DNA from: Aquimarina muelleri DSM 19832
GTDB taxonomy: Bacteria > Bacteroidota > Bacteroidia > Flavobacteriales > Flavobacteriaceae
NCBI RefSeq assembly: GCF_000430665.1
Contig: NZ_AUML01000037.1
Coordinates: 1 to 59,974, forward strand
Direction: 5' to 3'
DNA length: 59,974 nucleotides
The translations under genes and the position numbers were made by a program. Shown one piece after another: positions 51,251-59,974 of this stretch (the first letter of the stretch is position 1; the number at the start of each line of letters is the position of its first letter). The notes under the pieces are model-generated. The model saw nothing but the letters and a program-made list of their open reading frames with translations, was not told where the DNA came from and did no database searches.

Positions 51251-52792
51251 ATGGAATCAAAAATTAAAACGTTACAAGATAAAATTGCGCAAGCAAAGTT
51301 AGGTGGTGGAGAAAAACGTATAGAAAAACAACATCAAAAGAAAAAATTAACCGCACGAGAGCGAGTAGAATATTTATTAGACGAAGGATCTTTTGAAGAA
51401 ATTGGTATTTTGGTAACCCACCGTACTACAGATTTCAACATGGATAAAGAAATTTATTATGGCGATGGTGTCGTTACTGGATATGGTACCGTAAACGGAA
51501 GACTGATCTACATTTTTGCACAAGACTTTACCGTTTTTGGAGGAGCTTTGTCTGAAACCCATGCCGAAAAAATTTGTAAAGTAATGGATATGGCTGTGCA
51601 AGTAGGTGCGCCAATTATTGGTCTTAATGACTCTGGTGGAGCAAGAATTCAAGAAGGAGTTCGATCTCTGGGTGGATATGCCGATATTTTTTATAAAAAC
51701 GTGCAAGCATCCGGAGTTATCCCGCAAATCTCTGCTATTATGGGACCTTGTGCCGGTGGTGCCGTTTACTCCCCTGCAATGACGGATTTTACAATGATGG
51801 TAGAAGAAACCAGTTATATGTTTGTAACCGGTCCCAATGTAGTAAAAACAGTAACGAATGAAGAAGTTACCTCTGAAGAGCTGGGAGGAGCCAGTACACA
51901 CTCTACAAAATCAGGAGTAGCACATATTACCTCTGCCAATGATGTAGAATGTCTAGAGGATATTAAAAAACTACTAAGCTACCTGCCACAAAGCAATAAA
52001 GAGCTTCCTAAAAAAATAGAATACACCTTACAGGATGAAGTAAGAGAATCCTTATCCTCTATTGTGCCCGATAACCCTAATAAACCGTATGATATGCACG
52101 AGGTAATCGGCGGGATTATCGATACCGATTCTTTTTATGAAATTCATAAAGACTATGCCGAAAACATTATTGTAGGTTTTGCCCGCCTGGGCGGAAGAAG
52201 TATCGGTATCGTAGCCAATCAACCACAGTTTTTAGCAGGAGTATTAGATGTAAACAGCTCTAAAAAAGCAGCTCGATTTACACGTTTCTGCGATTGTTTT
52301 AATATCCCATTATTAGTATTAGTAGATGTGCCAGGATTTTTACCCGGTACCGATCAAGAGTGGAACGGTATTATAGTACACGGAGCCAAACTATTATACG
52401 CATTAAGTGAAGCTACAGTACCTAAGGTAACCGTTATTACTCGCAAAGCCTATGGTGGTGCTTATGATGTAATGAACTCTAAACATATTGGCGCAGATCT
52501 TAACTTTGCATGGCCATCTGCCGAGATTGCTGTAATGGGTGCCAAAGGAGCCAGCGAAATTATTTTTAGAAGAGAAATACAAGCTGCACCAGATCCCGAA
52601 GCCAAACTAGCAGAAAAAGAAGCAGAATATGCCGAAAAATTTGCAAACCCATACCGTGCAGCACAACGTGGATTTATAGACGAAGTAATTTTACCAAAAG
52701 ATACCCGTAGAAAACTAATTAAAGGATTTAGTATGCTAGAAAACAAAACGGTTAATCGACCAGATAGAAAGCACGGCAATATCCCTTTATAA
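51251..52792 (+). CDS. Acyl-CoA carboxylase carboxyltransferase (PccB type)
   Basis: 513 residues, single-chain carboxyltransferase with both halves: [47 protein letters not shown] (oxyanion-hole glycines) and, in the second half, [28 protein letters not shown] and [14 protein letters not shown]. This architecture is that of propionyl-CoA carboxylase beta rather than the split AccA/AccD. It transfers carboxyl from biotin to an acyl-CoA. Starts 5 bases after accC and ends the operon before a strong terminator. Substrate by homology only. Confidence 0.93.
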   Translation: MESKIKTLQDKIAQAKLGGGEKRIEKQHQKKKLTARERVEYLLDEGSFEEIGILVTHRTTDFNMDKEIYYGDGVVTGYGTVNGRLIYIFAQDFTVFGGALSETHAEKICKVMDMAVQVGAPIIGLNDSGGARIQEGVRSLGGYADIFYKNVQASGVIPQISAIMGPCAGGAVYSPAMTDFTMMVEETSYMFVTGPNVVKTVTNEEVTSEELGGASTHSTKSGVAHITSANDVECLEDIKKLLSYLPQSNKELPKKIEYTLQDEVRESLSSIVPDNPNKPYDMHEVIGGIIDTDSFYEIHKDYAENIIVGFARLGGRSIGIVANQPQFLAGVLDVNSSKKAARFTRFCDCFNIPLLVLVDVPGFLPGTDQEWNGIIVHGAKLLYALSEATVPKVTVITRKAYGGAYDVMNSKHIGADLNFAWPSAEIAVMGAKGASEIIFRREIQAAPDPEAKLAEKEAEYAEKFANPYRAAQRGFIDEVILPKDTRRKLIKGFSMLENKTVNRPDRKHGNIPL

Positions 52793-52804
52793 AAAAATAA
52801 ACAC

Positions 52805-52872
52805 AAGTGTTGTTTCCTTAAAAAACACTTTACCAAAAACAGTTATAAACTTAAGTTTATAACTGTTTTTTT
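52805..52872 (+). terminator. Rho-independent terminator of the carboxylase operon
   Basis: A perfect 36-base palindrome (52835-52870) pairs AAAAACAGTTATAAACTT with its complement and ends in a T tract. A smaller hairpin (AAGTGTT/AACACTT, 52805-52830) precedes it. Confidence 0.85.
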
Positions 52873-53176
52873 ATTATCTCTCTGGTTATGCCAATTATGG
52901 TATTACAAATAACCTGTACTCTATTCGATTATCTTCCTCCCACACCTCTTCTGCCTTACAAAAGAACTCCATTTTGCCTTAGCGATCTTTTTTATTTCTA
53001 TAAAAGTCAAAAATAATTTCCGTAGTGTTAAAAAATGAAACTACTATGTAGTATTCTTGTACTCTATTATAAGACACACGTACTTCTCGACATCCCATAG
53101 AGATTCGTTGTCTTTTATGCCTGCTTTATACCGTAAAATGGGCAAAACCTAGTATTAATTTTTAATTATTTATTGT
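52873..53176. other. Intergenic region, no gene seen
   Basis: About 300 bases after the terminator; AT-rich, no coding frame with protein character and no clear promoter. Confidence 0.5.
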
Positions 53177-53881
53177 ATGTCAAAACAAAATTATGACCAC
53201 AAGTTTATGGTATTAGATGCCATAGCAACAAACGATGTAAAAGCTCCTAATATGCCTGTAGACTCAGCATTACAAGAAGCCGAAGACCTTTATATCTGGG
53301 CAGATGCAGATAAAGATGCCCTGCTTAAAAACTCTGGATTAGATTGGGAGCAATTTGTTGTAGATATCCCTGTTCGGGCAGGAGCATTACGCCATGCACA
53401 ATCACTATGGGTAAAAGAACGCTATAGTCAAGAAGAGGCTAACAAAATCTGGAAAGAAGAATCTCCTAAAGCATATGAGCTTAGAGATGATTTACTCGAT
53501 GATTTTAGATATGCATTTAGAAAACGTAATGATCTTTTGGGGCGAGTTAAAGAAATTTATAACGGAAACGGAGATGCAGATATGATACAGGATCTTAGTG
53601 ATCTTAGCGTTTTAGGAAAAAGTAATACCGAAGAGCTTATCGCCGCAAAATTTAAAATGAAAAATCTGAATATTGCTGCCGAATTATCGAATAGTCTAGC
53701 AGAAATGCTTGCTAAAGCCAATGGTGCTACTCTAGAAAACTCAAAAGCAAAAGTAATACGAGACAAAGCTTTTGCACATCTAAAAGAAGCTACAGACGAA
53801 GTGCGAGAAGCAGGTAAATATGTGTTTAAAAAAGATCCTGTACGCTATAGAGGATATACCAGCAGGTACAACAAAAAGTAA
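53177..53881 (+). CDS. Helical protein of unknown family
   Basis: 234 residues, soluble and almost wholly helical (LQEAEDLYIWADADKDALL, AGALRHAQSLWVKERYSQEE, YELRDDLLDDFRYAFRKRND, VIRDKAFAHLKEATDEVRE), ending in a basic YRGYTSRYNKK tail. No cofactor or catalytic motif. I know no family name for it; similar helical proteins occur in flavobacteria. It stands alone before a GC-rich repeat tract. Confidence 0.8.
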   Translation: MSKQNYDHKFMVLDAIATNDVKAPNMPVDSALQEAEDLYIWADADKDALLKNSGLDWEQFVVDIPVRAGALRHAQSLWVKERYSQEEANKIWKEESPKAYELRDDLLDDFRYAFRKRNDLLGRVKEIYNGNGDADMIQDLSDLSVLGKSNTEELIAAKFKMKNLNIAAELSNSLAEMLAKANGATLENSKAKVIRDKAFAHLKEATDEVREAGKYVFKKDPVRYRGYTSRYNKK

Positions 53882-54380
53882 CCACAATACTATACATATA
53901 AAAAGTATACTGGTTAGGGATGTACTGGGTATATAACAGTCATTCCTGATGTTATTATTGTATTATACAGCTATACTTTAGCAACTCCCGGCGCTCTTTA
54001 TTTGCTTCCTTGCCGCATGTACACTCGTCCCGGCAGCAGGGAGACATCAAAGTAGTGCCGGGACTGTATACCAACCTGCCGGGACAGGTCATACCACCTA
54101 CGGGACAGGTAATCCTACTGCCGGGAAAGGGTATGCCACCTACGGGAAGGGTAAACCTACTGCTGGGAAAGGGTATACCACTTACGGGAAGCATTTTTTA
54201 GTACTGGGACAAGGTATACCCCTTACGGGAAACGTTTTTTAGCACCAATAAAGATGTATCTACTAGGATTATAGCTATAAAAGAGTCCTATCAAAGCTAC
54301 TATTCATTTTGAAAATACCCTATAAGATTTTAACTTGCCACCAGAATTAATCCTACTAAATAACAATAGTTACCCTGGCT
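53882..54380. other. Intergenic region with GC-rich tandem repeat
   Basis: 499 bases between two plus-strand genes. The 54055-54244 part is a degenerate 21-bp tandem repeat; the rest shows no gene. Frames on both strands give short repetitive peptides only because the unit is 21 bases long. Confidence 0.6.
54055..54244. repeat. Degenerate 21-bp tandem repeat, GC-rich
   Basis: About nine units, alternating CTGCCGGGACAGGTCATACC-like and CCTACGGGACAGGTAATCCT-like copies (54055, 54076, 54097, 54118, 54139, 54160, 54181, 54204, 54222). The last three carry a TTTTTTAG insertion or a short deletion. Base composition is far above the surrounding AT-rich DNA. Confidence 0.85.
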
Positions 54381-54737
54381 ATGAATAATCGAAAAATTAC
54401 CAAATATGCAATCTATACCGTTGCTGTTTTATGCGCTACTCTAATTAATGAATTTATCATAAAGTATGTAAAAAAGCATGTGGATCAACAAGGATATATT
54501 TTAGTACTAATAGATATGTTAATTGTAGTATTAATCTTTGCCCCTGCTTTTGCTTTAGTGTCTAATTATACCAAAAAATTATCTAAAGCTTATTTAAAGA
54601 CTTCTAAAAAGATGTCTAGTAATAATAATGGAATTTTACTAGGGTTTATTGCTGCTATAATTATACTATTTATACTATTTGCCAGTCTTAGACATAATAT
54701 TAGTGTAATAAGGGACCTAAAAGCTTTGCTACCATAA
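54381..54737 (+). CDS. Small three-TM membrane protein
   Basis: 118 residues with membrane segments at about 9-28, 39-62 and 83-103, joined by basic loops (KYVKKHVDQQ, KKLSKAYLKTSKKMSS). No motif. A small unknown inner-membrane protein; real by its clean ATG, codon use and topology, but without a predicted function. Confidence 0.65.
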   Translation: MNNRKITKYAIYTVAVLCATLINEFIIKYVKKHVDQQGYILVLIDMLIVVLIFAPAFALVSNYTKKLSKAYLKTSKKMSSNNNGILLGFIAAIIILFILFASLRHNISVIRDLKALLP

Positions 54738-55112
54738 AAAATTAATATAAAAATAGTTACTCCTTTAATTTATCACAACAAAACACCTTTTCCTATTGGT
54801 ATTTTATTATAAAACGATATATATACTTCTAAGCTATAAATAATTTTAAGTTCATTAAAAATCTGCTAGATTTGTAAGAAATACATGGAATGTAATAGCA
54901 ATTGCTATTATAACATTGTTACCTGCAAGCCGAAAAAACCACCGCACGTTCAAGCACTTTTGGTTTTATCTGAAGCTCGAATCCAACGCTAAAAAAACCA
55001 AAAGAGCTTTCACTTCCCCACCGCCACCCAAATAAAATTGTGAATAAAAAATATTAAAATCAACTAATCGGAATAATAAACTTTATTACCTTGTTTGGTT
55101 AAACAAGAAATA
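54738..55112. other. Intergenic boundary of the defence cassette
   Basis: No gene. Includes a GC-richer stretch (about 54925-55030) with a perfect 11-bp inverted repeat, CTTTTGGTTTT (54957-54967) and AAAACCAAAAG (54994-55004), unlike the AT-rich DNA on either side. It could be a cassette boundary or a structured leader. Confidence 0.5.
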
Positions 55113-56378
55113 ATGATGAAAGAAAGAATTGACATAGAAAACATTGACGGACAACTATTTGAAATAAAAGTAGTTGACCCAGACAATTCCAAACCAGCTT
55201 CTTTTACGCATTATTTACATAACCATAAGAATGGAGTTTCTCAATTTTACAAAAAAGATGCACTTTCTTATGTGAAAGAAATTCTTAAAAAAGAATATCC
55301 CACAGAAAAAATCACAAATCAAATAGCGGAAGAAGCTCTTCGATATTTGATTTTTGACCTCAATAAATCTGTTCCTTTTCCAGCACCAGAAAAACCGAAA
55401 TTCAAATTTATTGACCTTTTTGCAGGAATTGGTGGATTTCGTTTAGCTTTTCAAAATCTTAAAGGCAAATGTGTTTTCACAAGCGAATGGGACAAATATT
55501 CAAAACAAACTTATAAAGCCAATTTTGGAGAAATTCCTTTTGGAGATATAACAAAACCTGAAACAAAAAATTATATTCCAGATAATTTTGATGTGCTCTG
55601 TGCAGGTTTCCCTTGTCAAGCCTTTTCGATTGCAGGGAGACGTGGAGGTTTTGAAGATACAAGAGGAACGCTATTTTTTGACGTAGCAGAAATCATAAAG
55701 AAAAAACAACCAAAAGCAATTTTTCTCGAAAATGTAAAAGGATTAAGAAATCACGACAAAGGAAAAACTTTGGCAACTATTTTAAATGTACTTCGAGAAG
55801 ATTTAGACTATTATGTTCCAGAACCTCAAATTATTAATGCCAAAGAATTTGGTGTTCCGCAAAATCGAGAGCGAATTTTTATAGTTGGATTCCACAAAGA
55901 TACTGGTATCAAAGATTTTGAATATCCAAAACCAACCAATAAAGAAAGAGTTTTAGAAGATGTTTTAGAACAAAATAAAGTTTCAGTTAAGTATTATCTT
56001 TCAACAACTTACATAGACACATTAAGAAAACATAAAGCAAGGCACGAAAGTAAAGGAAACGGATTTGGCTATGAAATAATACCAAATGATGGAACTGCAA
56101 ATGCTGTTGTTTGTGGAGGAATGGGAAGAGAAAGAAATTTAGTTTTTGATGATAGGTTAACAAATTTCAAACCTGTAACTAATATTTCTGGAAAAGTAAA
56201 CCGAGAAGGAATTAGAAAAATGACACCTCGAGAATGGGCAAGATTACAGGGCTTTCCAGATAATTTTAAAATAGTAGTTTCAGATGCACAAGCATACAAA
56301 CAATTCGGAAATTCAGTTGCAGTTCCAGCAATTCAAGCAACTGCCGAAAAAATAATAGAAAAACTTAGCTGCAAATGA
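55113..56378 (+). CDS. DNA cytosine-5 methyltransferase
   Basis: 421 residues from ATG 55113 (55116 is an equal alternative; a TTG at 55095 is less likely). Motif I FIDLFAGIGGFRLAF (about 101), motif IV CAGFPCQAFSIAG with catalytic Cys (about 166), motif VI FLENVKG, motif VIII QNRERIFIVGF, target-recognition region about 275-360, and motifs IX-X REWARLQGFP and QFGNSVAVPAI. It methylates carbon 5 of cytosine. The 85-residue N-terminal extension is unusual for small type II enzymes. Its stop overlaps the ATG of the endonuclease (ATGATAA). With an HpaII-like partner the target is probably CCGG (inference). Confidence 0.93.
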   Translation: MMKERIDIENIDGQLFEIKVVDPDNSKPASFTHYLHNHKNGVSQFYKKDALSYVKEILKKEYPTEKITNQIAEEALRYLIFDLNKSVPFPAPEKPKFKFIDLFAGIGGFRLAFQNLKGKCVFTSEWDKYSKQTYKANFGEIPFGDITKPETKNYIPDNFDVLCAGFPCQAFSIAGRRGGFEDTRGTLFFDVAEIIKKKQPKAIFLENVKGLRNHDKGKTLATILNVLREDLDYYVPEPQIINAKEFGVPQNRERIFIVGFHKDTGIKDFEYPKPTNKERVLEDVLEQNKVSVKYYLSTTYIDTLRKHKARHESKGNGFGYEIIPNDGTANAVVCGGMGRERNLVFDDRLTNFKPVTNISGKVNREGIRKMTPREWARLQGFPDNFKIVVSDAQAYKQFGNSVAVPAIQATAEKIIEKLSCK

Positions 56379-57451
56379 TAACAGGAAATAAAGGAGAATG
56401 GAGCGAAATTTATGCCCTTTTTAAATTATTAGGCGACAAACAATTATTTCTTGGAAACAAAGACATTGAAAAGTTAGAAGGTTTAGTTTATCCAATCATC
56501 AAAATACTTCGTAGCGAAAACAACGGTAATTTTGAGTATTCTATTCAAGATGAGATTATTTTAGTTTCGGGTAATGAAGAAGTTTTGAAAATCCCAATTT
56601 CAGAATTTAAAGACAAAGCTCTTTTTCTCTTAAACGCAATCAAGAAAAATAAGGAAAGGACTTTTTCCGTTCCAGAAATTGAGATGTTTATGCAATCAAT
56701 AAACTGTATTTCACTAAAAGCTAGTTCTTCTGCAAAAACTGATATTACAATTGTTGTTCACGACCAAAGAACGAATCAACAACCAACATTAGGTTTTAGC
56801 ATAAAATCACAATTAGGTAGTCCATCTACTCTACTAAATGCTGGTAAAACAACAAACTTTATTTATGAGATTGATTTTACTCATTTAACTGAGGATGAGA
56901 TTGACCAGATTAATACTATTGATACAAGAAGTAAAATAATGGACAGGATTTCTCAAATTCAAAACAAAGGAGGAAAATTTGAGTTTGTAAAAACGGAAAG
57001 ACAGATATTCTCAAATAATCTTGTTTTAATAGACAGCCTTTTACCTCAATTACTTTCACAAATTATTTTTGATTTTTATTCGACTGAATTCTCACATTTA
57101 ACAGATTTGGTAAGTTTGACAGCAGATAAAAATCCTTTGGAATTTGATATGGAAAACGAGCATAAATTTTACGAATACAAAATAAAACGATTCTTGACAG
57201 ATGTTGCTCTTGGTATGATGCCGTCTAAAGTTTGGAGCGGAAAGTATGATGCAACCGGTGGTTATTTAATAGTAAAACAAAATGGCGATGTTCTTTGCTA
57301 TCATATTTATAATAGAAATGAATTTGAAGATTACCTATTTGCTAATACGAAATTAGATACAGCAAGTAGTTCACGTCACGAATTTGGCAAAATATATGTT
57401 GAAAATGGAACATTATACTTTAAGCTTAACTTACAAATAAGATTTGTATGA
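56375..57451 (+). CDS. HpaII-like type II restriction endonuclease
   Basis: 358 residues, the same length as recalled for the HpaII family, with the opening GNKGEWSEIYALFKLL and a mid-protein LGFSIKSQLGSPSTLLNAGK. It also shows ASSSAKTDITIVV, consistent with a nuclease core Asp-X-X strand (T/D) followed by SIKSQ. It would cut unmethylated CCGG. The family call rests on remembered motifs, not a search. Overlaps the methyltransferase gene and is itself overlapped by the ATPase gene (ATGA at 57448). Confidence 0.78.
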   Translation: MITGNKGEWSEIYALFKLLGDKQLFLGNKDIEKLEGLVYPIIKILRSENNGNFEYSIQDEIILVSGNEEVLKIPISEFKDKALFLLNAIKKNKERTFSVPEIEMFMQSINCISLKASSSAKTDITIVVHDQRTNQQPTLGFSIKSQLGSPSTLLNAGKTTNFIYEIDFTHLTEDEIDQINTIDTRSKIMDRISQIQNKGGKFEFVKTERQIFSNNLVLIDSLLPQLLSQIIFDFYSTEFSHLTDLVSLTADKNPLEFDMENEHKFYEYKIKRFLTDVALGMMPSKVWSGKYDATGGYLIVKQNGDVLCYHIYNRNEFEDYLFANTKLDTASSSRHEFGKIYVENGTLYFKLNLQIRFV

Positions 57452-59214
57452 TTTATGAAATTGTCAAAAATATAAATGCTCTTCAACAATTAAAAGACAA
57501 TGATATTCATAAAAAGTATATAGAGTATATAAGGTATCCTTTCTTTCGAAACTTAGCACCAGATTCTAAAATTACATTTGATTTCCCCATTACATTTCTA
57601 GTAGGGAAAAATGGAGGAGGTAAAAGTTCAACATTACAATCTCTCTATGGTTGTCCAAAAGGATATAGCCTTGGAGATTATTGGTTTACAACTGAGTTAG
57701 ACCCAATTAAAGAATTTGACAAAAATAGAAATTGCTTTATATATGGATATAAAGACAATGGCTCAATTAACGAGGTAATAAAACAAAGAATATACCGAGA
57801 TAATGACCCAGATTATTGGGAAACGGCTAAACCAATTAAGCGTTACGGGATGTTAAACTCACAACGGTTTTCCCCAATAGAAAAAGATGTAGTTTATCTT
57901 GATTTTAGAACAGAACTAAGTGCTTTTGATAAATTCTTTCATTTTTTAAAATTTCGTTCTAATACGCATAAAACCAAACAAGACTTTCTTCGTTTCTATT
58001 CCAATAAACTTAAAGAGGCTTTTGATACTAATAAAATCATATCTTACTATAGTCCAAATAGAAATAAACCAAAAGTAGTTTTAACAAAAATTGAAACTAA
58101 AATAGTTTCTGAAATATTGAGAAAAGAATTTGAAACTATTGAAATTATCGAACACAACCTATTTAAAGATTGGGGAACCTCAATTCGATTAAAGCAAAAA
58201 AACATTAATTATTCAGAAGCATTTGCTGGAAGTGGTGAAACAGCTATAGTTATTCTTGTCCATAAAATATTTAATGCTGAAAAAGAAAGTTTAATATTAT
58301 TAGATGAACCAGAAACATCTCTACATAGTGGTGCTCAAAAAAGATTAATGTCATTTTTAATAGAACAATGTATCAAGAAAAAACATCAAGTAGTTATTTC
58401 CACACATTCACCTTTTCTTATCGAGAATATGCCTAATGATTCAATTAAGGTATTTTCCACTCTAAGTAGTAGTGGTAAATTCGTAATTGATAATGACAGA
58501 AATTACAAAGAGGCATTTCACGAATTGGAAATAGAAAATACCAATAAAAAAAATATTCTTGTGGAGGATAAAATTGCCCAAATCGTCATTGATAAGACAC
58601 TTGAAAAATTGGGAAAAGCTACACAAGATATTTTTGAAACAAAATATCTTTCTGGTGGTGCTGATGATATAAATCAAAGACTTACTACTATTATGGAATT
58701 TACTGATGATACATATGTGGTATTTGATGGAGACCAGAAGAAACTTCAAATGCCAATTGATTTGAACTCAATTCCGCTAAATCAACAAGATACCAGTATA
58801 AAATTAAAAGCACTAATAAAGTCTCAAACTGGTTGCGATGTGAAATTTTATTTAAACGGTGGGAATCAATCAAAAGAATTAAAAGAAAAAGAAACTCATA
58901 GTCTAGCAAAAAAATACTTAGAATTTTATAATAGAAATGTTTTTTACCTACCACTTTCAATACCTGAAGACATCATCTGGGATGAAGTATTTGCAAAAAA
59001 ATTACTTAAATTAATACAACCAGAAAAAGATATTTCAGCGATTACAAATATATCAACGAACTCTAAAGAATTACTTTTCAATTTTTGTCGTGAATGTTAC
59101 GGTGAAAACACTCAATACGAATCTACAATTCTTCAATTTGTTGCAAATTGGATTAATAAAGAAGATTCAAGTTACACATATATAAAGGATTTAATAAATC
59201 AATTGAAAAATTGA
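57448..59214 (+). CDS. OLD-like ATPase with TOPRIM-like region
   Basis: 588 residues. ABC/SMC-type ATPase: Walker A FLVGKNGGGKSST (about 50-62), signature-like AFAGSGETA (about 258), Walker B LILLDEPETSLH (about 283-293) and the switch His VVISTHSPF (about 315-323). Downstream text fits a TOPRIM fold: ILVEDKIAQ with a possible catalytic Glu near 371, YLSGGADDI, and VVFDGDQ near 425-430. OLD family proteins are DNA nucleases used in anti-phage defence. Linked by a 4-base overlap to the restriction enzyme, so it is probably part of the same system. Whether the TOPRIM site is active cannot be judged here. Confidence 0.85.
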   Translation: MIYEIVKNINALQQLKDNDIHKKYIEYIRYPFFRNLAPDSKITFDFPITFLVGKNGGGKSSTLQSLYGCPKGYSLGDYWFTTELDPIKEFDKNRNCFIYGYKDNGSINEVIKQRIYRDNDPDYWETAKPIKRYGMLNSQRFSPIEKDVVYLDFRTELSAFDKFFHFLKFRSNTHKTKQDFLRFYSNKLKEAFDTNKIISYYSPNRNKPKVVLTKIETKIVSEILRKEFETIEIIEHNLFKDWGTSIRLKQKNINYSEAFAGSGETAIVILVHKIFNAEKESLILLDEPETSLHSGAQKRLMSFLIEQCIKKKHQVVISTHSPFLIENMPNDSIKVFSTLSSSGKFVIDNDRNYKEAFHELEIENTNKKNILVEDKIAQIVIDKTLEKLGKATQDIFETKYLSGGADDINQRLTTIMEFTDDTYVVFDGDQKKLQMPIDLNSIPLNQQDTSIKLKALIKSQTGCDVKFYLNGGNQSKELKEKETHSLAKKYLEFYNRNVFYLPLSIPEDIIWDEVFAKKLLKLIQPEKDISAITNISTNSKELLFNFCRECYGENTQYESTILQFVANWINKEDSSYTYIKDLINQLKN

Positions 59215-59932
59215 ATTTAATGTTGGAGAAAGCCAAGGCTACGAGCCATACACTTTCCCAGTCGCGCCAACCAAACTTAACCCAAACTGTAAAAGAGTAT
59301 GTCTCTTCCAACGCTCGAAACCAATCTGAACGGAGAAAGCCAGTGGGTAATCGTGTAGATGGCTCTGCCATCATTAGATAGCGGAGGAACGTATCCTTTT
59401 CTTTTAAGTCTGGATATGGTAATGGTAGCTACTGCCCATCCTCCCATTCGGGTTCGACTCCAAGCATAGGCTTGTCCATATGTAATCCCTAATCGAATCC
59501 GATTCTTACGTTTTCTATCCTCCCTGCTTCAGCTGGCTCAATCGAAATATTCACTGCATACCTCACAGTAAACCAGCTTGTGACTTACTAATGATTCAAT
59601 AAGACTGTCCTGAGCAAGACCGAAGGAGTCCCCCTCTCCATAAAAGACTTGCACCCTCTAGATGAATTATTTATCTTCGATAAATAAAAAATGCCCATGC
59701 TAGGCACACATATTATATATAAAATCAAAGAAAAGTTTAGTGCCAATCGAAAAATAATTCCCTTTTGCAATAGCATTAGGTTTTTATAAATTAAACAAGA
59801 AATAAAAATGCGCAGATAAATCGATTAGATAAGGCATACTTGCATTGCTCCGATTCATATAGTTGGCGTTCTAAGCCATTGGAGCAACTAAATTAAAACA
59901 ATGGCTAACTTTTAAAACCTAAAAATTAACCA
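59215..59932. other. Noncoding stretch with structured repeats
   Basis: 718 bases without a supported gene. 59215-59580 is GC-richer than its surroundings and has no open frame of character on either strand. One hairpin pairs AGCTGG (59531-59536) with CCAGCT (59573-59578), with ACTG/CAGT inside. Another, at 59603-59630, pairs GACT with AGTC and CCT with AGG and resembles the CCTGAGC...CGAAGG repeats scattered in many Bacteroidota genomes. It could be a decayed mobile element; no protein remnant is recognisable. Confidence 0.5.
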
Positions 59933-59974
59933 ATGATTAAAGCAAAATTATTCGTTTTGGGAACAGAACGAGAA
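59933..59974 (+). CDS. Start of a gene resembling T6SS tube protein TssD (partial)
   Basis: Fourteen codons (MIKAKLFVLGTERE) run into the window end. The pattern resembles the N-terminus of Bacteroidota Hcp/TssD proteins (short Met, xKAKLF, then GEER), which stack as the tube of type VI secretion. Fourteen residues are not enough for a firm call; it might be another small secreted protein. The gap before it carries no Shine-Dalgarno site, as is usual here. Confidence 0.4.
   Translation, partial: MIKAKLFVLGTERE

Noticed and set aside
53955..54201. Repetitive peptides on both strands of the 21-bp repeat
   Set aside because: A 21-base period makes any frame give a 7-residue repeat; the plus frame needs a TTG start, so there is no evidence of translation.
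59153..59374. Minus-strand frame overlapping the 3' end of the ATPase
   Set aside because: Partly antisense to the ATPase, interrupted by stops just beyond, no motif.
59440..59470. T-arm-like GGGTTCGACTCC suggesting a tRNA
   Set aside because: The flanking bases do not pair as a T stem and no acceptor, D or anticodon arm can be folded.

Overview
The window comes from a low-GC Bacteroidota genome, most likely a marine flavobacterium of the Aquimarina type (genus is inference). Supporting signs are a TonB-dependent receptor with a carboxypeptidase-regulatory N-domain, VF530, TrmL, RHS and LRR giants of the kind common in this phylum, an AT-rich TTG/TAnnTTTG-like promoter style, and almost no Shine-Dalgarno sequences. 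No rRNA, tRNA, CRISPR array or transposase was found.

Region 1 (1-26925, minus strand) is one tightly spaced six-gene cluster. In transcription order it encodes a Skp/OmpH-like periplasmic chaperone, a small lipoprotein, a 2065-residue SpvB-like shell protein with a thrombospondin type-3 calcium motif, a 2940-residue protein of six [leucine-rich repeat + Ig-like] modules, a LolA-like exported protein, and an RHS/YD-repeat giant. The RHS gene is read for 3322 codons and leaves the window inside its RHS core, just before the variable tip. It looks like a dedicated export-and-display locus for a polymorphic RHS effector.

Region 2 (26926-31435) holds small housekeeping and membrane genes: a conserved membrane protein, a small multidrug export family protein, a lipoprotein with a clear terminator, an integral membrane protein, VF530 and trmL. 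They are separated by noncoding stretches carrying direct and dispersed repeats.

Region 3 (31534-39640, minus) is a second candidate system. It contains a protein of unknown family (263 aa), a CbxX/SpoVK-type AAA+ ATPase with a TerB-like stretch, a coiled-coil protein (228 aa), a membrane coiled-coil protein (372 aa), a solute-binding protein fused to an OmpA peptidoglycan-binding domain, and a NitT/TauT-type ABC permease and ATPase. A terminator/antiterminator-like pair of exclusive hairpins lies between the binding protein and the permease.

Region 4 (39754-45692, minus) is a sensory module: two stand-alone receivers, a TonB-dependent receptor, and (overlapping it by ATGA) a histidine kinase with a periplasmic YfiR domain.

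Region 5 (46150-54737) is mostly metabolic: an acyltransferase-like protein coupled to a membrane hydrolase, a LysE-type exporter, a biotin-dependent acyl-CoA carboxylase operon (carrier, biotin carboxylase, carboxyltransferase) ended by a perfect terminator, a helical unknown, a GC-rich 21-bp tandem repeat, and a small membrane protein.

Region 6 (54738-59974) is a defence cassette. A cytosine-5 methyltransferase, an HpaII-like endonuclease and an OLD-like ATPase overlap each other by ATGA. It is flanked by unusual GC-richer noncoding DNA. The window closes on the first 14 codons of a gene that resembles the Bacteroidota T6SS tube protein TssD.
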